DNA of 64,000 bases from JAIVJG01 sp964236735 (GTDB lineage: Bacteria > Acidobacteriota > Blastocatellia > Pyrinomonadales > Pyrinomonadaceae). The stretch is from assembly GCA_964236735.1 (NCBI GenBank), contig CAXSFM010000010.1:1-64000 (forward strand), read 5' to 3'. Numbering within the stretch: position 1 is the stretch's first letter; each line of letters begins with the position of its first letter. This document shows, piece after piece, positions 24,757-33,959 of the stretch. Position numbers and translations under genes: made by a program. Below the pieces are notes generated by a model. That model searched no databases. It was not told the origin of the DNA and was given only the letters and a program-made list of their open reading frames with translations.

Positions 24757-25719
24757 TTACTGCTGCATCAGTTGCTGCACGCGCTTTGGTTCCTCGCCGA
24801 GCCAGTCGGGATTCTGCGCGGTACTGTCGAAGATTGATGTCGTCTTGAACGGCTCGTACTCGCCGGCGGAAGCCGCGCTCGCCGTCTTCGAGAGCAAGGC
24901 CGCGAGTTCTTTTTCGCTCAAAGGTTTGAAGCTGCCGGCGGCGTCGAACGCTTGATCGAGAAGTTCAAGGCTATCAATTCCTGTGATAACAACCGAGGTG
25001 GGCAAGTTCAATGCATAGTGCAGGCACTCGGTGGGCGTGACCGTGTTCGACTTCAAGAGAATGCCGTTCGCCATGCTCTTCATGCCGAGCACGCCGACTT
25101 TCGCTTTGACCATCTCCGGCACGACGAGTTTCGAGAAGCTGCGATAATGCGCGTCCATCACGTTCAAGGGCATCTGCGCCGTGTCGAAATGGAAGCCGTG
25201 CGCGCGTGCGACTTCGAGCATGTGTAGATGGATGTGCGGGTCTTTGTGTCCGGTGAAGCCGATGTAGCGAATTTTCCCGGCCTCACGCGCTTCGACGAGC
25301 GCGGCGTTGGCTCCCTCTTCATCGAAGATGCGGTGCGGGTCTTCGTAGCGGATGATTTCGTGATGCTGGACGAGGTCTATGCAGTCAACCTTCAAACGCT
25401 TGAGTGACTCGTCGAGTTGCTTTGTCGCTTCCTTTTTCGTGCGCCCGTCAATCTTCGTCATCAGGAACGCTCGCTCGCGATAACCATCCTGAAGCGCCTT
25501 TCCCATCCGTCGCTCGCTCTCGCCGTCGTTGTAATCCCACGAGTTGTCCATGAAGTTGATGCCGCGATCAACGGCGGCGCGAATAATTCTCAGACTGAGT
25601 TCTTCATTAACGTGCTTGAGTCCCAGATGCGAGCCTCCGAGACCGATGCAAGAGACGCTCTCGCCCGTGCTGCCCAGCGTGCGATATGGCATATCCGTGT
25701 GCGATGAGTTTTCCGACAT
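24757..25719 (-). CDS. Aldo/keto reductase
   Basis: NAD(P)H-dependent (alpha/beta)8 barrel of 320 residues. The catalytic tetrad is visible: D of NFMDNSWDYND, Y of SWDYND, K of LMTKIDGR and H of LVQHHEI. The C-terminal half has GKIRYIGFTGHKDP. No iron-sulfur motif. Physiological carbonyl substrate unknown. It has a good GGGAGGG ribosome site and is divergent from the MerR-type regulator and convergent with the molybdenum operon. Confidence 0.9.
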   Translation of the reverse strand: MSENSSHTDMPYRTLGSTGESVSCIGLGGSHLGLKHVNEELSLRIIRAAVDRGINFMDNSWDYNDGESERRMGKALQDGYRERAFLMTKIDGRTKKEATKQLDESLKRLKVDCIDLVQHHEIIRYEDPHRIFDEEGANAALVEAREAGKIRYIGFTGHKDPHIHLHMLEVARAHGFHFDTAQMPLNVMDAHYRSFSKLVVPEMVKAKVGVLGMKSMANGILLKSNTVTPTECLHYALNLPTSVVITGIDSLELLDQAFDAAGSFKPLSEKELAALLSKTASAASAGEYEPFKTTSIFDSTAQNPDWLGEEPKRVQQLMQQ

Positions 25720-25880
25720 TTGTTTCCCTCCCCCGGTTTATGCGTTCTGATTTGGTGATGTCGTGACAATATGCCAGACGCAAACTGCGCGTCAATCCTG
25801 AAACACAAATCGCGTCGCATTACGAAGGGACAAATCTCTCCGCCGATTTTAGCGGGACGAGGCTGGATAAAAGATTGCGC

Positions 25881-25912
25881 TTGACTCTGTATTCGACTAC
25901 AGGGTTTATACT
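25881..25912 (+). promoter_or_regulatory. MerR-type promoter with operator in a 20-base spacer
   Basis: TTGACT (25881-25886) and TATACT (25907-25912) are separated by 20 bases, longer than optimal, as in promoters activated by MerR-family DNA distortion. Inside the spacer lies a dyad: ACTCTGTA (25884-25891), six bases, TACAGGGT (25898-25905), seven of eight positions symmetric. It precedes the merR-copA-cupredoxin genes and is the likely regulator binding site. Confidence 0.82.
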
Positions 25913-25994
25913 ATTTGTGTTCGGTTGATATTCACAGATGCGCTTGTCGAAACGTCATTCTCAGGCGCGGGGGCAAGTGCATCGGAGGGATGAG

Positions 25995-26537
25995 ATGAAG
26001 GTCGCGAATAAGGTTTCGCAACGCGAAGATGTTGAGAAGCGCAGAGCGTTGAAGATCGGCGAAGTATCGAAGTTGAGCGGAGTCGGGGTTGAGGCGCTAC
26101 GTTTTTACGAGCGGAGCGGCTTGCTCGGTCGCCCGGCACGCACGGCGGCTGGCTATCGCGTGTACGACGCGGAGGTGTTGGAGCGTCTCGATTTTATCAG
26201 GCGCGCGCAGACGCTCGGCTTCACGCTCGCAGAAATTAGGCAGATCATCGTCGAACGGCAGGCGGGGCAGAGTCCATGCGCGGCGGTGCGTGAAGTGGTG
26301 CGGACGCGCCTTCGTGAATTGGACGAGCGAATGCGCGAGATGAAACGTCATCGCCGAGAACTGGCCGCGACGCTCGCCGAGTGGGAAGAGACGGGCGACA
26401 TGGACGGGCACGTCTGCGGCCTCATCGAAGGCTCGCACATCAAGCACGCAGCGTTCCCGGCGAGCACAGACAAAGCGCGAAGAGGTCGCAGCATAAACAA
26501 GGAGGACGACGATGGCGGCAAGAAACGAACCCGTTGA
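25995..26537 (+). CDS. MerR-family metal-responsive regulator
   Basis: Regulator of 180 residues. The winged helix-turn-helix (about 17-85) has LKIGEVSKLSGVGVEALRFYERSGLLG and YRVYDAEVLERLDFI. A dimerisation coiled coil follows, then GHVCGLIEGSH; together with the cysteine in QSPCAAV this gives the two-cysteine metal site seen in CueR/ZntR-like members. The start at 25995 follows GGAGGG. Position before copA, a 26-base overlap with it, and the promoter type suggest a copper-responsive activator that also controls itself, although zinc or cadmium sensing is possible from sequence alone. Confidence 0.88.
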   Translation: MKVANKVSQREDVEKRRALKIGEVSKLSGVGVEALRFYERSGLLGRPARTAAGYRVYDAEVLERLDFIRRAQTLGFTLAEIRQIIVERQAGQSPCAAVREVVRTRLRELDERMREMKRHRRELAATLAEWEETGDMDGHVCGLIEGSHIKHAAFPASTDKARRGRSINKEDDDGGKKRTR

Positions 26538-28920
26538 TGCGGGTATGAGTGGCAAGCGCGTTGACGTGGCAGCGGAGGCAACAACGGCGGTGGGCGAGCG
26601 CGTCGCACTGCCGATTACGGGCATGACGTGCGCGGCGTGCGCGCGCCGTATCGAGCGCACGCTCTCGAAACAGACGGGCGTGCAAAGCGCGGGCGTCAAC
26701 TTTGCGACTTTGCGCGCGACGGTGGAATACGATCCGTCTGTGACGGGCGTGCCGCAGTTAATCACGGCGGTCGAAGACATCGGCTACGGCGTGCGTGAAA
26801 CGTTGACCGGCGGCGCGAGCGGCGCAGATGCGATGACGGCGGAGTCTGACATCGAAGCGGACGGGCGCGCGGCTGAGTACAGAGAGTTAAAACGAAAATT
26901 CTTAATCGCGGCGATGCTGTCCGCGCCGGTGCTCGTCATCGCGATGTCGCACGGGCGCGTGCCTCTCTTCAATTTCGCGTTGGTCAACTGGCTGCAACTC
27001 GCGCTCACGACGCCGGTCGTTTTCTATTGCGGCGCGCAATTTTATCGTGCGGCGTGGGCTGCGCTGAGGCATCGCGCGGCGGACATGAACACGCTCATCG
27101 CGCTCGGCACGGGCGCGGCTTACCTCTATTCTGTGGCGGCAACCGTCGCGCCAACCTTTTTCGCGGGCGCGCTTTCAGGCACGGCGGGCGCGATGCCGGG
27201 CATGAGCGGTGCGCCGGGCGGAGCGTTGATGAGCGTGCCCGTCTATTTTGAGGCGGCGAGCGTCATCATCGCGCTCATTCTATTGGGGCGGATGCTCGAA
27301 GCGCGCGCGACGGGGCGAACAGGCGATGCGATTCGTCGCCTGTTGAGTTTGCAGGCGAAGACGGCGCGCGTCGTGCGCGAAGAGCGCGAGGTGGACATCC
27401 CCATCGCAGATGTTGTCACGGGCGATACAGTGATCGTTCGTCCCGGCGAGAAGATTCCGGTTGACGGCGTGTTGACGGACGGCGCGTCGGCGGTGGACGA
27501 AGCGATGCTGACGGGCGAGAGCCTGCCGGTCGAGAAGAAGGCGGGCGATGAAGTTTTCGGCGCGACGCTCAATAAGACCGGCGCGTTCAAATTCAGGGCG
27601 ACGAAAGTCGGCAAGGACAGCGCGCTCCAACAAATCGTCAAACTTGTGCAGGACGCCCAGGGATCGAAGGCTCCCATCGCGCGCCTCGCCGATACGGTGA
27701 GCGGCATCTTTACGCCCGTCGTACTCTGCATAGCCATCTTGACGTTCGTCGTGTGGTTCGTCGTCGCGCCGACGGACGTGCGGTTCGCGACGGCGCTCGT
27801 CAACTTTGTCGCGGTGCTCATCATCGCGTGCCCGTGCGCGCTCGGACTCGCGACGCCGACGGCGATTATGGTCGGCACGGGTCGCGGCGCGGAGCATGGC
27901 GTGCTGATCAAGGGCGGCGAAAGCCTTGAGACGGCGCACAAGTTGAACACCATCGTGCTCGACAAGACGGGCACAATCACAAAAGGCGAGCCGGCGTTGA
28001 CGGACGTCTTGACGGCGGAAGGCATCGCGGAAGATGAATTGCTGAGGCTCGTTGCCTCAGCCGAACGCGGCAGCGAACACCCGCTCGGTGAGGCAATTGT
28101 GCGCGGCGCGCAGGCACGCAACCTCGCTCTCTCGGAAGCGACGCGCTTCAATGCCGTCGCCGGTTACGGCATCGAGGCGGCGATTGACGGGCGCGCATTG
28201 CTGTTCGGCAATCTAAAGCTGATGAGTGAGCGCGGCGTCATGCTTGACGGTTTCGAGGAAAAGGCGGCACGACTTGCGGCGGATGGGAAGACGCCGATGT
28301 ACGCCGCGCTTGACGGGCATTTCGCGGGGATGCTGGCGGTCGCCGATGAAGTCAAGCCGGAGTCGAAAGAGGCTATCGAGCAATTGAAGCGGATGGGACT
28401 TGAGGTCATGATGATGACGGGCGATAACCGCCGCACCGCCGAGGCTGTGGCGCGTGCGGTCGGCATCACGCGCGTGCTGGCCGAGGTTTTGCCGGAAGGT
28501 AAAGCGGGCGAGATTAAACGGCTGCAAGAGGAAGAAAAGAAAATCGTCGCGATGGTCGGCGACGGCATCAACGACGCGCCCGCGCTGGCTCAAGCCGATG
28601 TCGGCATCGCGATTGGGACGGGCACAGATGTCGCCATCGAAGCCTCGGACGTAACGCTCCTACGCAGCCATTTGCGCGGAGTGGTGACGGCGATTGCGCT
28701 TTCGCGCGCGACGATTCGCATCATCCGGCAAAATCTGTTCTGGGCGTTCGCCTACAACGTCGTCGGGATTCCGGTAGCCGCCGGCCTGCTCTATCCGTTC
28801 ACGGGCTGGCTGCTCTCGCCCATCATAGCGAGCGCGGCGATGTCTCTGTCGAGCGTCTCGGTGGTCGCGAACAGCCTCCGCCTGCGTCGCTTTCGCGTGA
28901 CTGGATCAAAGGGAGTTTGA
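26512..28920 (+). CDS. copA: Copper-exporting P1B-type ATPase
   Basis: P-type ATPase of 802 residues. One N-terminal heavy-metal-binding domain with GMTCAAC (C40, C43), eight membrane helices with the intramembrane CPC motif (IIACPCALGLATPTA, near 440) characteristic of Cu(I) pumps, the phosphorylated aspartate in DKTGTIT (about 484), TGDNRRTAEAVA and GDGINDAPALAQAD in the hinge. It pumps Cu(I) out of the cytosol using ATP. A strong AAGGAGG site precedes the ATG. It overlaps the MerR gene and is followed after three bases by a membrane cupredoxin. Confidence 0.95.
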   Translation: MAARNEPVDAGMSGKRVDVAAEATTAVGERVALPITGMTCAACARRIERTLSKQTGVQSAGVNFATLRATVEYDPSVTGVPQLITAVEDIGYGVRETLTGGASGADAMTAESDIEADGRAAEYRELKRKFLIAAMLSAPVLVIAMSHGRVPLFNFALVNWLQLALTTPVVFYCGAQFYRAAWAALRHRAADMNTLIALGTGAAYLYSVAATVAPTFFAGALSGTAGAMPGMSGAPGGALMSVPVYFEAASVIIALILLGRMLEARATGRTGDAIRRLLSLQAKTARVVREEREVDIPIADVVTGDTVIVRPGEKIPVDGVLTDGASAVDEAMLTGESLPVEKKAGDEVFGATLNKTGAFKFRATKVGKDSALQQIVKLVQDAQGSKAPIARLADTVSGIFTPVVLCIAILTFVVWFVVAPTDVRFATALVNFVAVLIIACPCALGLATPTAIMVGTGRGAEHGVLIKGGESLETAHKLNTIVLDKTGTITKGEPALTDVLTAEGIAEDELLRLVASAERGSEHPLGEAIVRGAQARNLALSEATRFNAVAGYGIEAAIDGRALLFGNLKLMSERGVMLDGFEEKAARLAADGKTPMYAALDGHFAGMLAVADEVKPESKEAIEQLKRMGLEVMMMTGDNRRTAEAVARAVGITRVLAEVLPEGKAGEIKRLQEEEKKIVAMVGDGINDAPALAQADVGIAIGTGTDVAIEASDVTLLRSHLRGVVTAIALSRATIRIIRQNLFWAFAYNVVGIPVAAGLLYPFTGWLLSPIIASAAMSLSSVSVVANSLRLRRFRVTGSKGV

Positions 28921-28923
28921 GAG

Positions 28924-29298
28924 ATGGATGCAATCGAGATTGGTGTGATCGTCGCTGGAGTCGCCGCCGTCGCGTTCGTGCTGTGGTACTTCTTCGGCGA
29001 GCGTGAAAGCACGACGGCGATGGTAAGCAAGGAGGGGGTGCAGGAGATTAACGTCACGGTCAAGGGCGGCTACTCGCCCGACGTGATCGTCGTCAAACAG
29101 GGCGTGCCCGTGCGTCTCAACTTCTACCGCGATGAGACGGCTTCGTGCAGCGAGCGCGTCATCTTCGGCGACTTCCGCATCGCGCGCGTTCTGCCGGCCT
29201 TTAAGAGCACGCAGATCGAGTTCACGCCTGACAAGGCGGGCGAGTTTACGTGGACATGCGGCATGAATATGCTACGCGGCAAGCTTATCGTTCAATAG
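28924..29298 (+). CDS. Membrane-anchored cupredoxin-like protein
   Basis: Protein of 124 residues with one N-terminal helix (IGVIVAGVAAVAFVLWYFF) and an extracytoplasmic cupredoxin fold. Candidate copper ligands are C in ETASCSERVIF and C plus two methionines in WTCGMNML; no histidine is seen at the usual sites, so the site is Cys/Met-rich and may suit Cu(I). It starts three bases after copA ends, so it is probably co-expressed and could accept copper from the pump. Cupredoxin_1-like proteins of this size are often found beside copper ATPases. Confidence 0.78.
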   Translation: MDAIEIGVIVAGVAAVAFVLWYFFGERESTTAMVSKEGVQEINVTVKGGYSPDVIVVKQGVPVRLNFYRDETASCSERVIFGDFRIARVLPAFKSTQIEFTPDKAGEFTWTCGMNMLRGKLIVQ

Positions 29299-29313
29299 AT
29301 GAGAGAAAAAACC

Positions 29314-29360
29314 GGGCGCAGGGAAACGCGGTTCTAACGTTTCCCTGCGCCCTCTTTCTT
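29314..29360. terminator. Strong terminator between convergent genes
   Basis: Perfect 15-base arms, GGGCGCAGGGAAACG at 29314-29328 and its complement at 29338-29352, loop of nine, with a T-rich tail on the right (tctttctttt) and A-rich sequence on the left. It ends the copper operon and the opposing secreted-protein gene. Confidence 0.92.
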
Positions 29361-29372
29361 TTACTCTCTTAA

Positions 29373-30854
29373 CTATTTTTTCTTCTGCACGGCGGCGGCG
29401 ACCGACTGCGCTTCCTTATCGAGCGCCGCGCCGACGCTTGCTTCGTCCCCCTCTTCCTTCGCCGTCGCGGAGGATTGCAGGAGCGGAGACGTTGAAGCGA
29501 TGGAGTTGAGCTTGAAGTCAAGCTTCGACTCGGTCTTGTCTGCGCCCATTCCGCCGACGCCCGTCGCGCGCCCGAACATGCCGCCGACTTTGCCCGCCTT
29601 CGATTGCTTCATGCTCGACACGTCGGTGAAGAGAACGTAATCGCAATCCTTCTGCTTCGCTTCCGCGACGGCGGCGTCGGGCGTCATGGATGCGAGCATC
29701 ACGGCTTCGACGCCCGCATTGTTGATCAAGCCGACGAGCCGCCCGGTCAGCGCGTCCATCGAGACTTGATGATCCGTGTGGTTGTTAATCATCGCCACGC
29801 CGACGCGAATCGTGCCCGGCTGTTTGATGCCGACGCTCCGGCCAGTAATAGCGGCAGAAGCAGCGGCGTGATTCTTCGCCGTCGGGCGCGGGTTGGACGC
29901 GCCGGAATCGTCGTCGTCACCACCACCGCCATTTCCCATCCCGGCGAACTCTTGAAAATTTTTGGCCTGCCTGTATCCGGCGGGCGGCTCGAAGAGCGAG
30001 GCGTCGAGCGGCGCGCTTGAGAGTTCGAGCACTTCGGTCGTCGTCGAGAAAGATTGCCCGCGCTCGTCGTAAAAAGTCGTCGTGCCTTTGACGAGATAAC
30101 CGGGGCGTGCCGTTCCGCTGGTCTTCATCACGATGCGGTCGTTGCAACGCGGTTGCGGCGCGCCGGGTCTGCCGTATTTCGCGGGGCGCATATTCTGCGA
30201 GCAGTTGACGCCAAAGGCGAGGTCTATGTACCAACCATCCGTCTCGGTGCGTGAATTATCCTTCTCGCAGGCGTCGGGGCTGGACTCTCTCGTCATTTTG
30301 GTTTTGAGATGGCGTGCGGTGTAGCCGAACATCTGCTGCCGCTCGCCCGTGTCAACGATGCTTTCGGTGATGGTCACGACGCCGCCGCGTCTCTGCATCG
30401 AGGTGTCCGTCGGAGCGTTTGACGGCTGGCTGCTGTCGCTCGCTGCTGACGAATCGTCGCCGCCGTTGAGCGGCATGTAGAGAAAGGTTCGCGCGCGGTC
30501 GTTGATCATCACCATGCGCGCCATGTCGCACTGCATGATCGAAGCCTGCCCGATGCCGCCTTCTTCGCCGCCCATGCTCATCTCGTTACGCATGCGCGCG
30601 CCCTTGATGTACTGCGTCGTCTCTGATCCCTGACCATTGCGTTCGGACTGGCTACTCATGGATGTACGGAGCTTGATTTTGAAGTCCGATGGTGTAGGCG
30701 TGGCGCGTGCCGCAGCGGGTTTGGCCGCAGTGGTCTGCGTGCCCGCCGCAGCCGGACGCTTTTGCGCGGCGGCGCGCGACGGAAGGCTGGTCGCGACGCA
30801 CAACGCGGCGAGCGAGAAGAAGACGACGAAGCTCTTGGATGAAATCTTTTTCAT
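29373..30854 (-). CDS. Secreted protein of unknown function
   Basis: Protein of 493 residues with an N-terminal signal peptide (about 1-30, FVVFFSLAALCVATSLPSRA). A first domain (about 55-290) has strands such as FKIKLRTSM, QYIKGARMRNEM and MVMINDRARTFLYM, resembling DUF4412-type outer-layer proteins, with cysteines at MQCDMA, DACEKD, VNCSQN and PRCNDR. A low-complexity linker rich in Gly and Asp follows, and a second domain (about 345-490) has TIRVGVAMINN and DCDYVLFTDVSS. I do not recognise a specific function. Divergent from the M1 peptidase gene. Confidence 0.7.
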   Translation of the reverse strand: MKKISSKSFVVFFSLAALCVATSLPSRAAAQKRPAAAGTQTTAAKPAAARATPTPSDFKIKLRTSMSSQSERNGQGSETTQYIKGARMRNEMSMGGEEGGIGQASIMQCDMARMVMINDRARTFLYMPLNGGDDSSAASDSSQPSNAPTDTSMQRRGGVVTITESIVDTGERQQMFGYTARHLKTKMTRESSPDACEKDNSRTETDGWYIDLAFGVNCSQNMRPAKYGRPGAPQPRCNDRIVMKTSGTARPGYLVKGTTTFYDERGQSFSTTTEVLELSSAPLDASLFEPPAGYRQAKNFQEFAGMGNGGGGDDDDSGASNPRPTAKNHAAASAAITGRSVGIKQPGTIRVGVAMINNHTDHQVSMDALTGRLVGLINNAGVEAVMLASMTPDAAVAEAKQKDCDYVLFTDVSSMKQSKAGKVGGMFGRATGVGGMGADKTESKLDFKLNSIASTSPLLQSSATAKEEGDEASVGAALDKEAQSVAAAVQKKK

Positions 30855-31163
30855 AATAATTTTTCCTTTGATGTGCCACGCCTCTGCGCGCGAAGGCTCG
30901 CCCGCATATCGGGCAACTTCAGACGGGCATGGCGTGGGATTGTTACCTGCTCACAGGCGCGCGAGTTCCGTGTGCGAGAAATGAACGAAGGCCGGCGCTT
31001 TGTGCGAACGTTGAACTTATACCTAAACGCGGCTCCGAAGGCGAGAAAATTTTTGTTTCAGGGAGTGCTGTATTAGTATCCGTGTTCCGTATAATTTTGA
31101 GAATTCAAAGGCCATGCTCAAGCTGCTTTTCACTCTTCGGCTGAACCGCAAAGGATGTTGACG
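30855..31163. other. Divergent intergenic region
   Basis: About 300 bases between the secreted-protein gene and the M1 peptidase gene. It must hold promoters for both. TATAAT at 31090-31095 could be a -10 box for the peptidase gene but has no good -35. No gene or heptad repeat seen. Confidence 0.5.
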
Positions 31164-33935
31164 ATGTTGATGCGACTTGTTTTCGCCCCTCTTCTTTTTG
31201 TTTTCATCTGCGGCGCGCTGCACGTCACAACGGCGCACGGCGCGACGCAGACAGAGTCGCCGGGCGCAGGCGTCCCGCGCGAACTGGCACGCTGGCGTGC
31301 GGAGCATTACAAGGATGTGCGTTATACGCTCGACATCACGCTCGCGCCCGCCGCGGCGATGCTCAAAGGACACGAGCGAATCACGGTCACGCTCGACGGC
31401 ACGGCGGCGGGCGACCTCGTCCTCGACTGGCGCGTGATAAAAAAAGATGTCGAGCCGCAGACGCGCATCTCTGAACTAAGCGCGAACGGCAAACCCGTGA
31501 CAGATGCGCGTTTCATCAACGATCACATCATCATCCCGCGCACCTTTCTCAAGACCGGCGAAAACGTTTTGGGCTTATCGTTCGAGTCGCCGATCAGCCT
31601 GTCCGGCAGCGCCGTCACGCGATACTTAGACCGCGAGGATAATTCGGAATACATCTACACTCTCTTCGTGCCTTCGGACGCGAGCACCGCTTTTCCATGC
31701 TTCGATCAGCCGGACTTGAAGGCGCGTTTTACGCTCAGGGTCACAGCCCCCGAAAGCTGGCGCGTAATCTCGAATACGATAGCCAACATCAATGCCGAAT
31801 TTGACGAGACGAGCGGCGGGCTACCGCAGTCGCCGCCTCAAGGTATGCTCTGGCATTGGTTCAGGGAGACAGAGCCACTCAGCACTTATCAATTCGCCTT
31901 CGCCGCCGGGCCGTTCACGGAGTTCAAGGATGACGCCTCGCCTTACGGCACGCGCCTCTTCGTTCGCAAGTCGAAAGCCGAGAGCGCGAAGAAGGAATTG
32001 GCGGAGGTCTTTCGTCTCAACCGCGAGTCGCTGAAATTTTACGAAGGTTACTTCGATTACAAATTCCCTTTCCCGAAGTACGATCTCGTCCTCGTCCCCG
32101 AATTCGCCTACGGCGGCATGGAGCACGCGGGCGCGACGTTTTTGCGCGAAGAGTCAATCCTTTTTCCGACCGACCCGACGGCCAGCGACCTGCTCGCGCG
32201 CGCCGACGTGATGGCGCACGAAGCGGCGCATCAGTGGTTCGGCGATCTCGTCACGATGCGCTGGTTCGACGATCTGTGGCTCAAAGAAGGTTTCGCCACA
32301 TTCATGGGTTACAAGGCCATCGAAGCCACGTTGCCGCAGTTCGATGCGTGGAAAGTTTTTTATCTACGCAACAAACCGCTCGCCTACCTGACCGATGCGA
32401 CGAAGGGCACGACGCCTATCTTTCAGGAAATCCCGAACCTCTCGGCGGCGAAATCCGCTTACGGGAATATCGTCTATCGCAAAGCTCCCTCGATGCTTCG
32501 TCAGGCGGAATTTTATCTCGGCGCGCGCGAGTTTCAACAGGCCATCCAACTCTTCGTCAAAGAACACGCCTACGCGAACGCGACTTGGGACGACCTCGTC
32601 CGCGCCTTCGAGCGCACGTCCAGCAGAAAGCTCGACGTGTGGGCTAACGCATGGGTCAAGCGTCGCGGCATGGCGGACGTGCGCGTCAACTGGACTGCCG
32701 ACAAGCGCAGCGGGCGCATCAACCGCTTCACTGTGCAGCAACGCGATGTGCTCGATGAAGGCGGCGCGTGGCCGATGCGCGTCAAAATTCTGCTGGCCTA
32801 TGACAAAGGCACGCCGCCCGAAACGCTGACCGTCACGCTCGACGGCGGCGCGGGCGCGACAATAGTTAAGCAGGCCATCGGCAAGCGTCGCCCCGCTTAC
32901 GTCTTTGCCAATTATGAGGACTACGGCTACGGTCGTTTCCTGCTCGACGACGAGAGCCGCGCGTTCGTCTTAAAAAACTTCGACACGGTTAACGACGATT
33001 TTTTGCGCTCTCTGCTCTGGGGCACGCTCTGGGACAGTGTGCGCGAAGCCGAACTTGCGCCCGCAGATTTCATCGAGCTTGCTATCCAACACGCCGCACG
33101 CGAGCGCGACGACGTGACGCTCCAATTTATCCTCGCGCGCGTGCAGACGGCCTTCACGCGCTATCTCTCCGACACGCAGAGAGTCGTGCTCGCGCTGCGA
33201 CTTGAAAAGATGATTTACGAACGGATGCTACACGCCGAGACGCCCGGCCTTCGCATCACGTATTTCCGCACATACCGAGAGATTGCGACAACGCCGGACG
33301 CGATTAACAATCTCAGTAATATTCTCCACGGTATATTGCAGGTGCCCGGCATGACGCTGCGCTCGCGCGACCGCTTCGACATCGTGCGCGCGTTGATAGT
33401 TGCGTACAAACTTGGGCACAGTGAGGGCGAGATCAAGATAGCAAGTATCGTTTTTAATTACGCCGCTAACCAAGATCAGAGCGACGATGGAAAACGCTAT
33501 GCTTACGCGACGCAGGCAGCCCTACCCATCCCGGCAATCAAGAAAAAATATTTTGATGATTATCTAAACAACAAGGAGTTGGCGGAAAGCTGGATCGAGG
33601 CGAGTCTTGCTCCCTTCAACACGCCGCAGCAGTCCGAGTTGACGCGCCCCTATCTCAAGCCCGCGCTCGAACTGCTCCCGACGCTCAAACGCACGCGCAA
33701 GATTTTCTTCATCAACGGCTGGCTCGCGGCCTTCATCGGCGGACAGTGCGACGAGAGCGCGGCGGGAGAAGTCCGTCAGTTTCTCGCGCAACAACCCGCG
33801 CTCGACCGAGACCTGCGCCTCAAGGTGCTCGAAGCCGCCGATGGCCTTGAGCGTTGCGTTCGCATCACAGAAAAGTTCAGGGCTCAAAGTTCAAAGACTA
33901 AACGCGCCGCACCAGTTCATATTCATAAGCCTTAA
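31164..33935 (+). CDS. M1-family zinc aminopeptidase, secreted
   Basis: Aminopeptidase of 923 residues with a signal peptide (about 1-25). The zinc site HEAAH at about 352-356, with the third ligand E in LKEGFATFMGY, and the substrate-anchoring GGMEHAG (about 316; variant of GAMEN) are intact. The C-terminal half is the long helical ERAP-type domain. It cleaves N-terminal residues from peptides outside the cytoplasm. The ATG at 31164 is preferred because AAAGGA lies eight bases upstream; ATG at 31155 is possible. The last about twenty codons lie in the left arm of a heptad repeat, giving a basic, probably unconserved tail. Confidence 0.9.
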   Translation: MLMRLVFAPLLFVFICGALHVTTAHGATQTESPGAGVPRELARWRAEHYKDVRYTLDITLAPAAAMLKGHERITVTLDGTAAGDLVLDWRVIKKDVEPQTRISELSANGKPVTDARFINDHIIIPRTFLKTGENVLGLSFESPISLSGSAVTRYLDREDNSEYIYTLFVPSDASTAFPCFDQPDLKARFTLRVTAPESWRVISNTIANINAEFDETSGGLPQSPPQGMLWHWFRETEPLSTYQFAFAAGPFTEFKDDASPYGTRLFVRKSKAESAKKELAEVFRLNRESLKFYEGYFDYKFPFPKYDLVLVPEFAYGGMEHAGATFLREESILFPTDPTASDLLARADVMAHEAAHQWFGDLVTMRWFDDLWLKEGFATFMGYKAIEATLPQFDAWKVFYLRNKPLAYLTDATKGTTPIFQEIPNLSAAKSAYGNIVYRKAPSMLRQAEFYLGAREFQQAIQLFVKEHAYANATWDDLVRAFERTSSRKLDVWANAWVKRRGMADVRVNWTADKRSGRINRFTVQQRDVLDEGGAWPMRVKILLAYDKGTPPETLTVTLDGGAGATIVKQAIGKRRPAYVFANYEDYGYGRFLLDDESRAFVLKNFDTVNDDFLRSLLWGTLWDSVREAELAPADFIELAIQHAARERDDVTLQFILARVQTAFTRYLSDTQRVVLALRLEKMIYERMLHAETPGLRITYFRTYREIATTPDAINNLSNILHGILQVPGMTLRSRDRFDIVRALIVAYKLGHSEGEIKIASIVFNYAANQDQSDDGKRYAYATQAALPIPAIKKKYFDDYLNNKELAESWIEASLAPFNTPQQSELTRPYLKPALELLPTLKRTRKIFFINGWLAAFIGGQCDESAAGEVRQFLAQQPALDRDLRLKVLEAADGLERCVRITEKFRAQSSKTKRAAPVHIHKP

Positions 33936-33953
33936 ACTTTGAACTTTGAACTC
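33873..33953. repeat. Heptad inverted repeat, AGTTCAA units
   Basis: Right arm (33933-33953) is actttga actttga actc. Left arm (33873-33897) is agttcag ggctcaa agttcaa ag. The left arm is coding: it forms part of the C-terminus of the M1 peptidase. The right arm contains the TTG that would extend the next gene, which I reject as a start. Confidence 0.85.
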
Positions 33954-33959
33954 ATCTTT

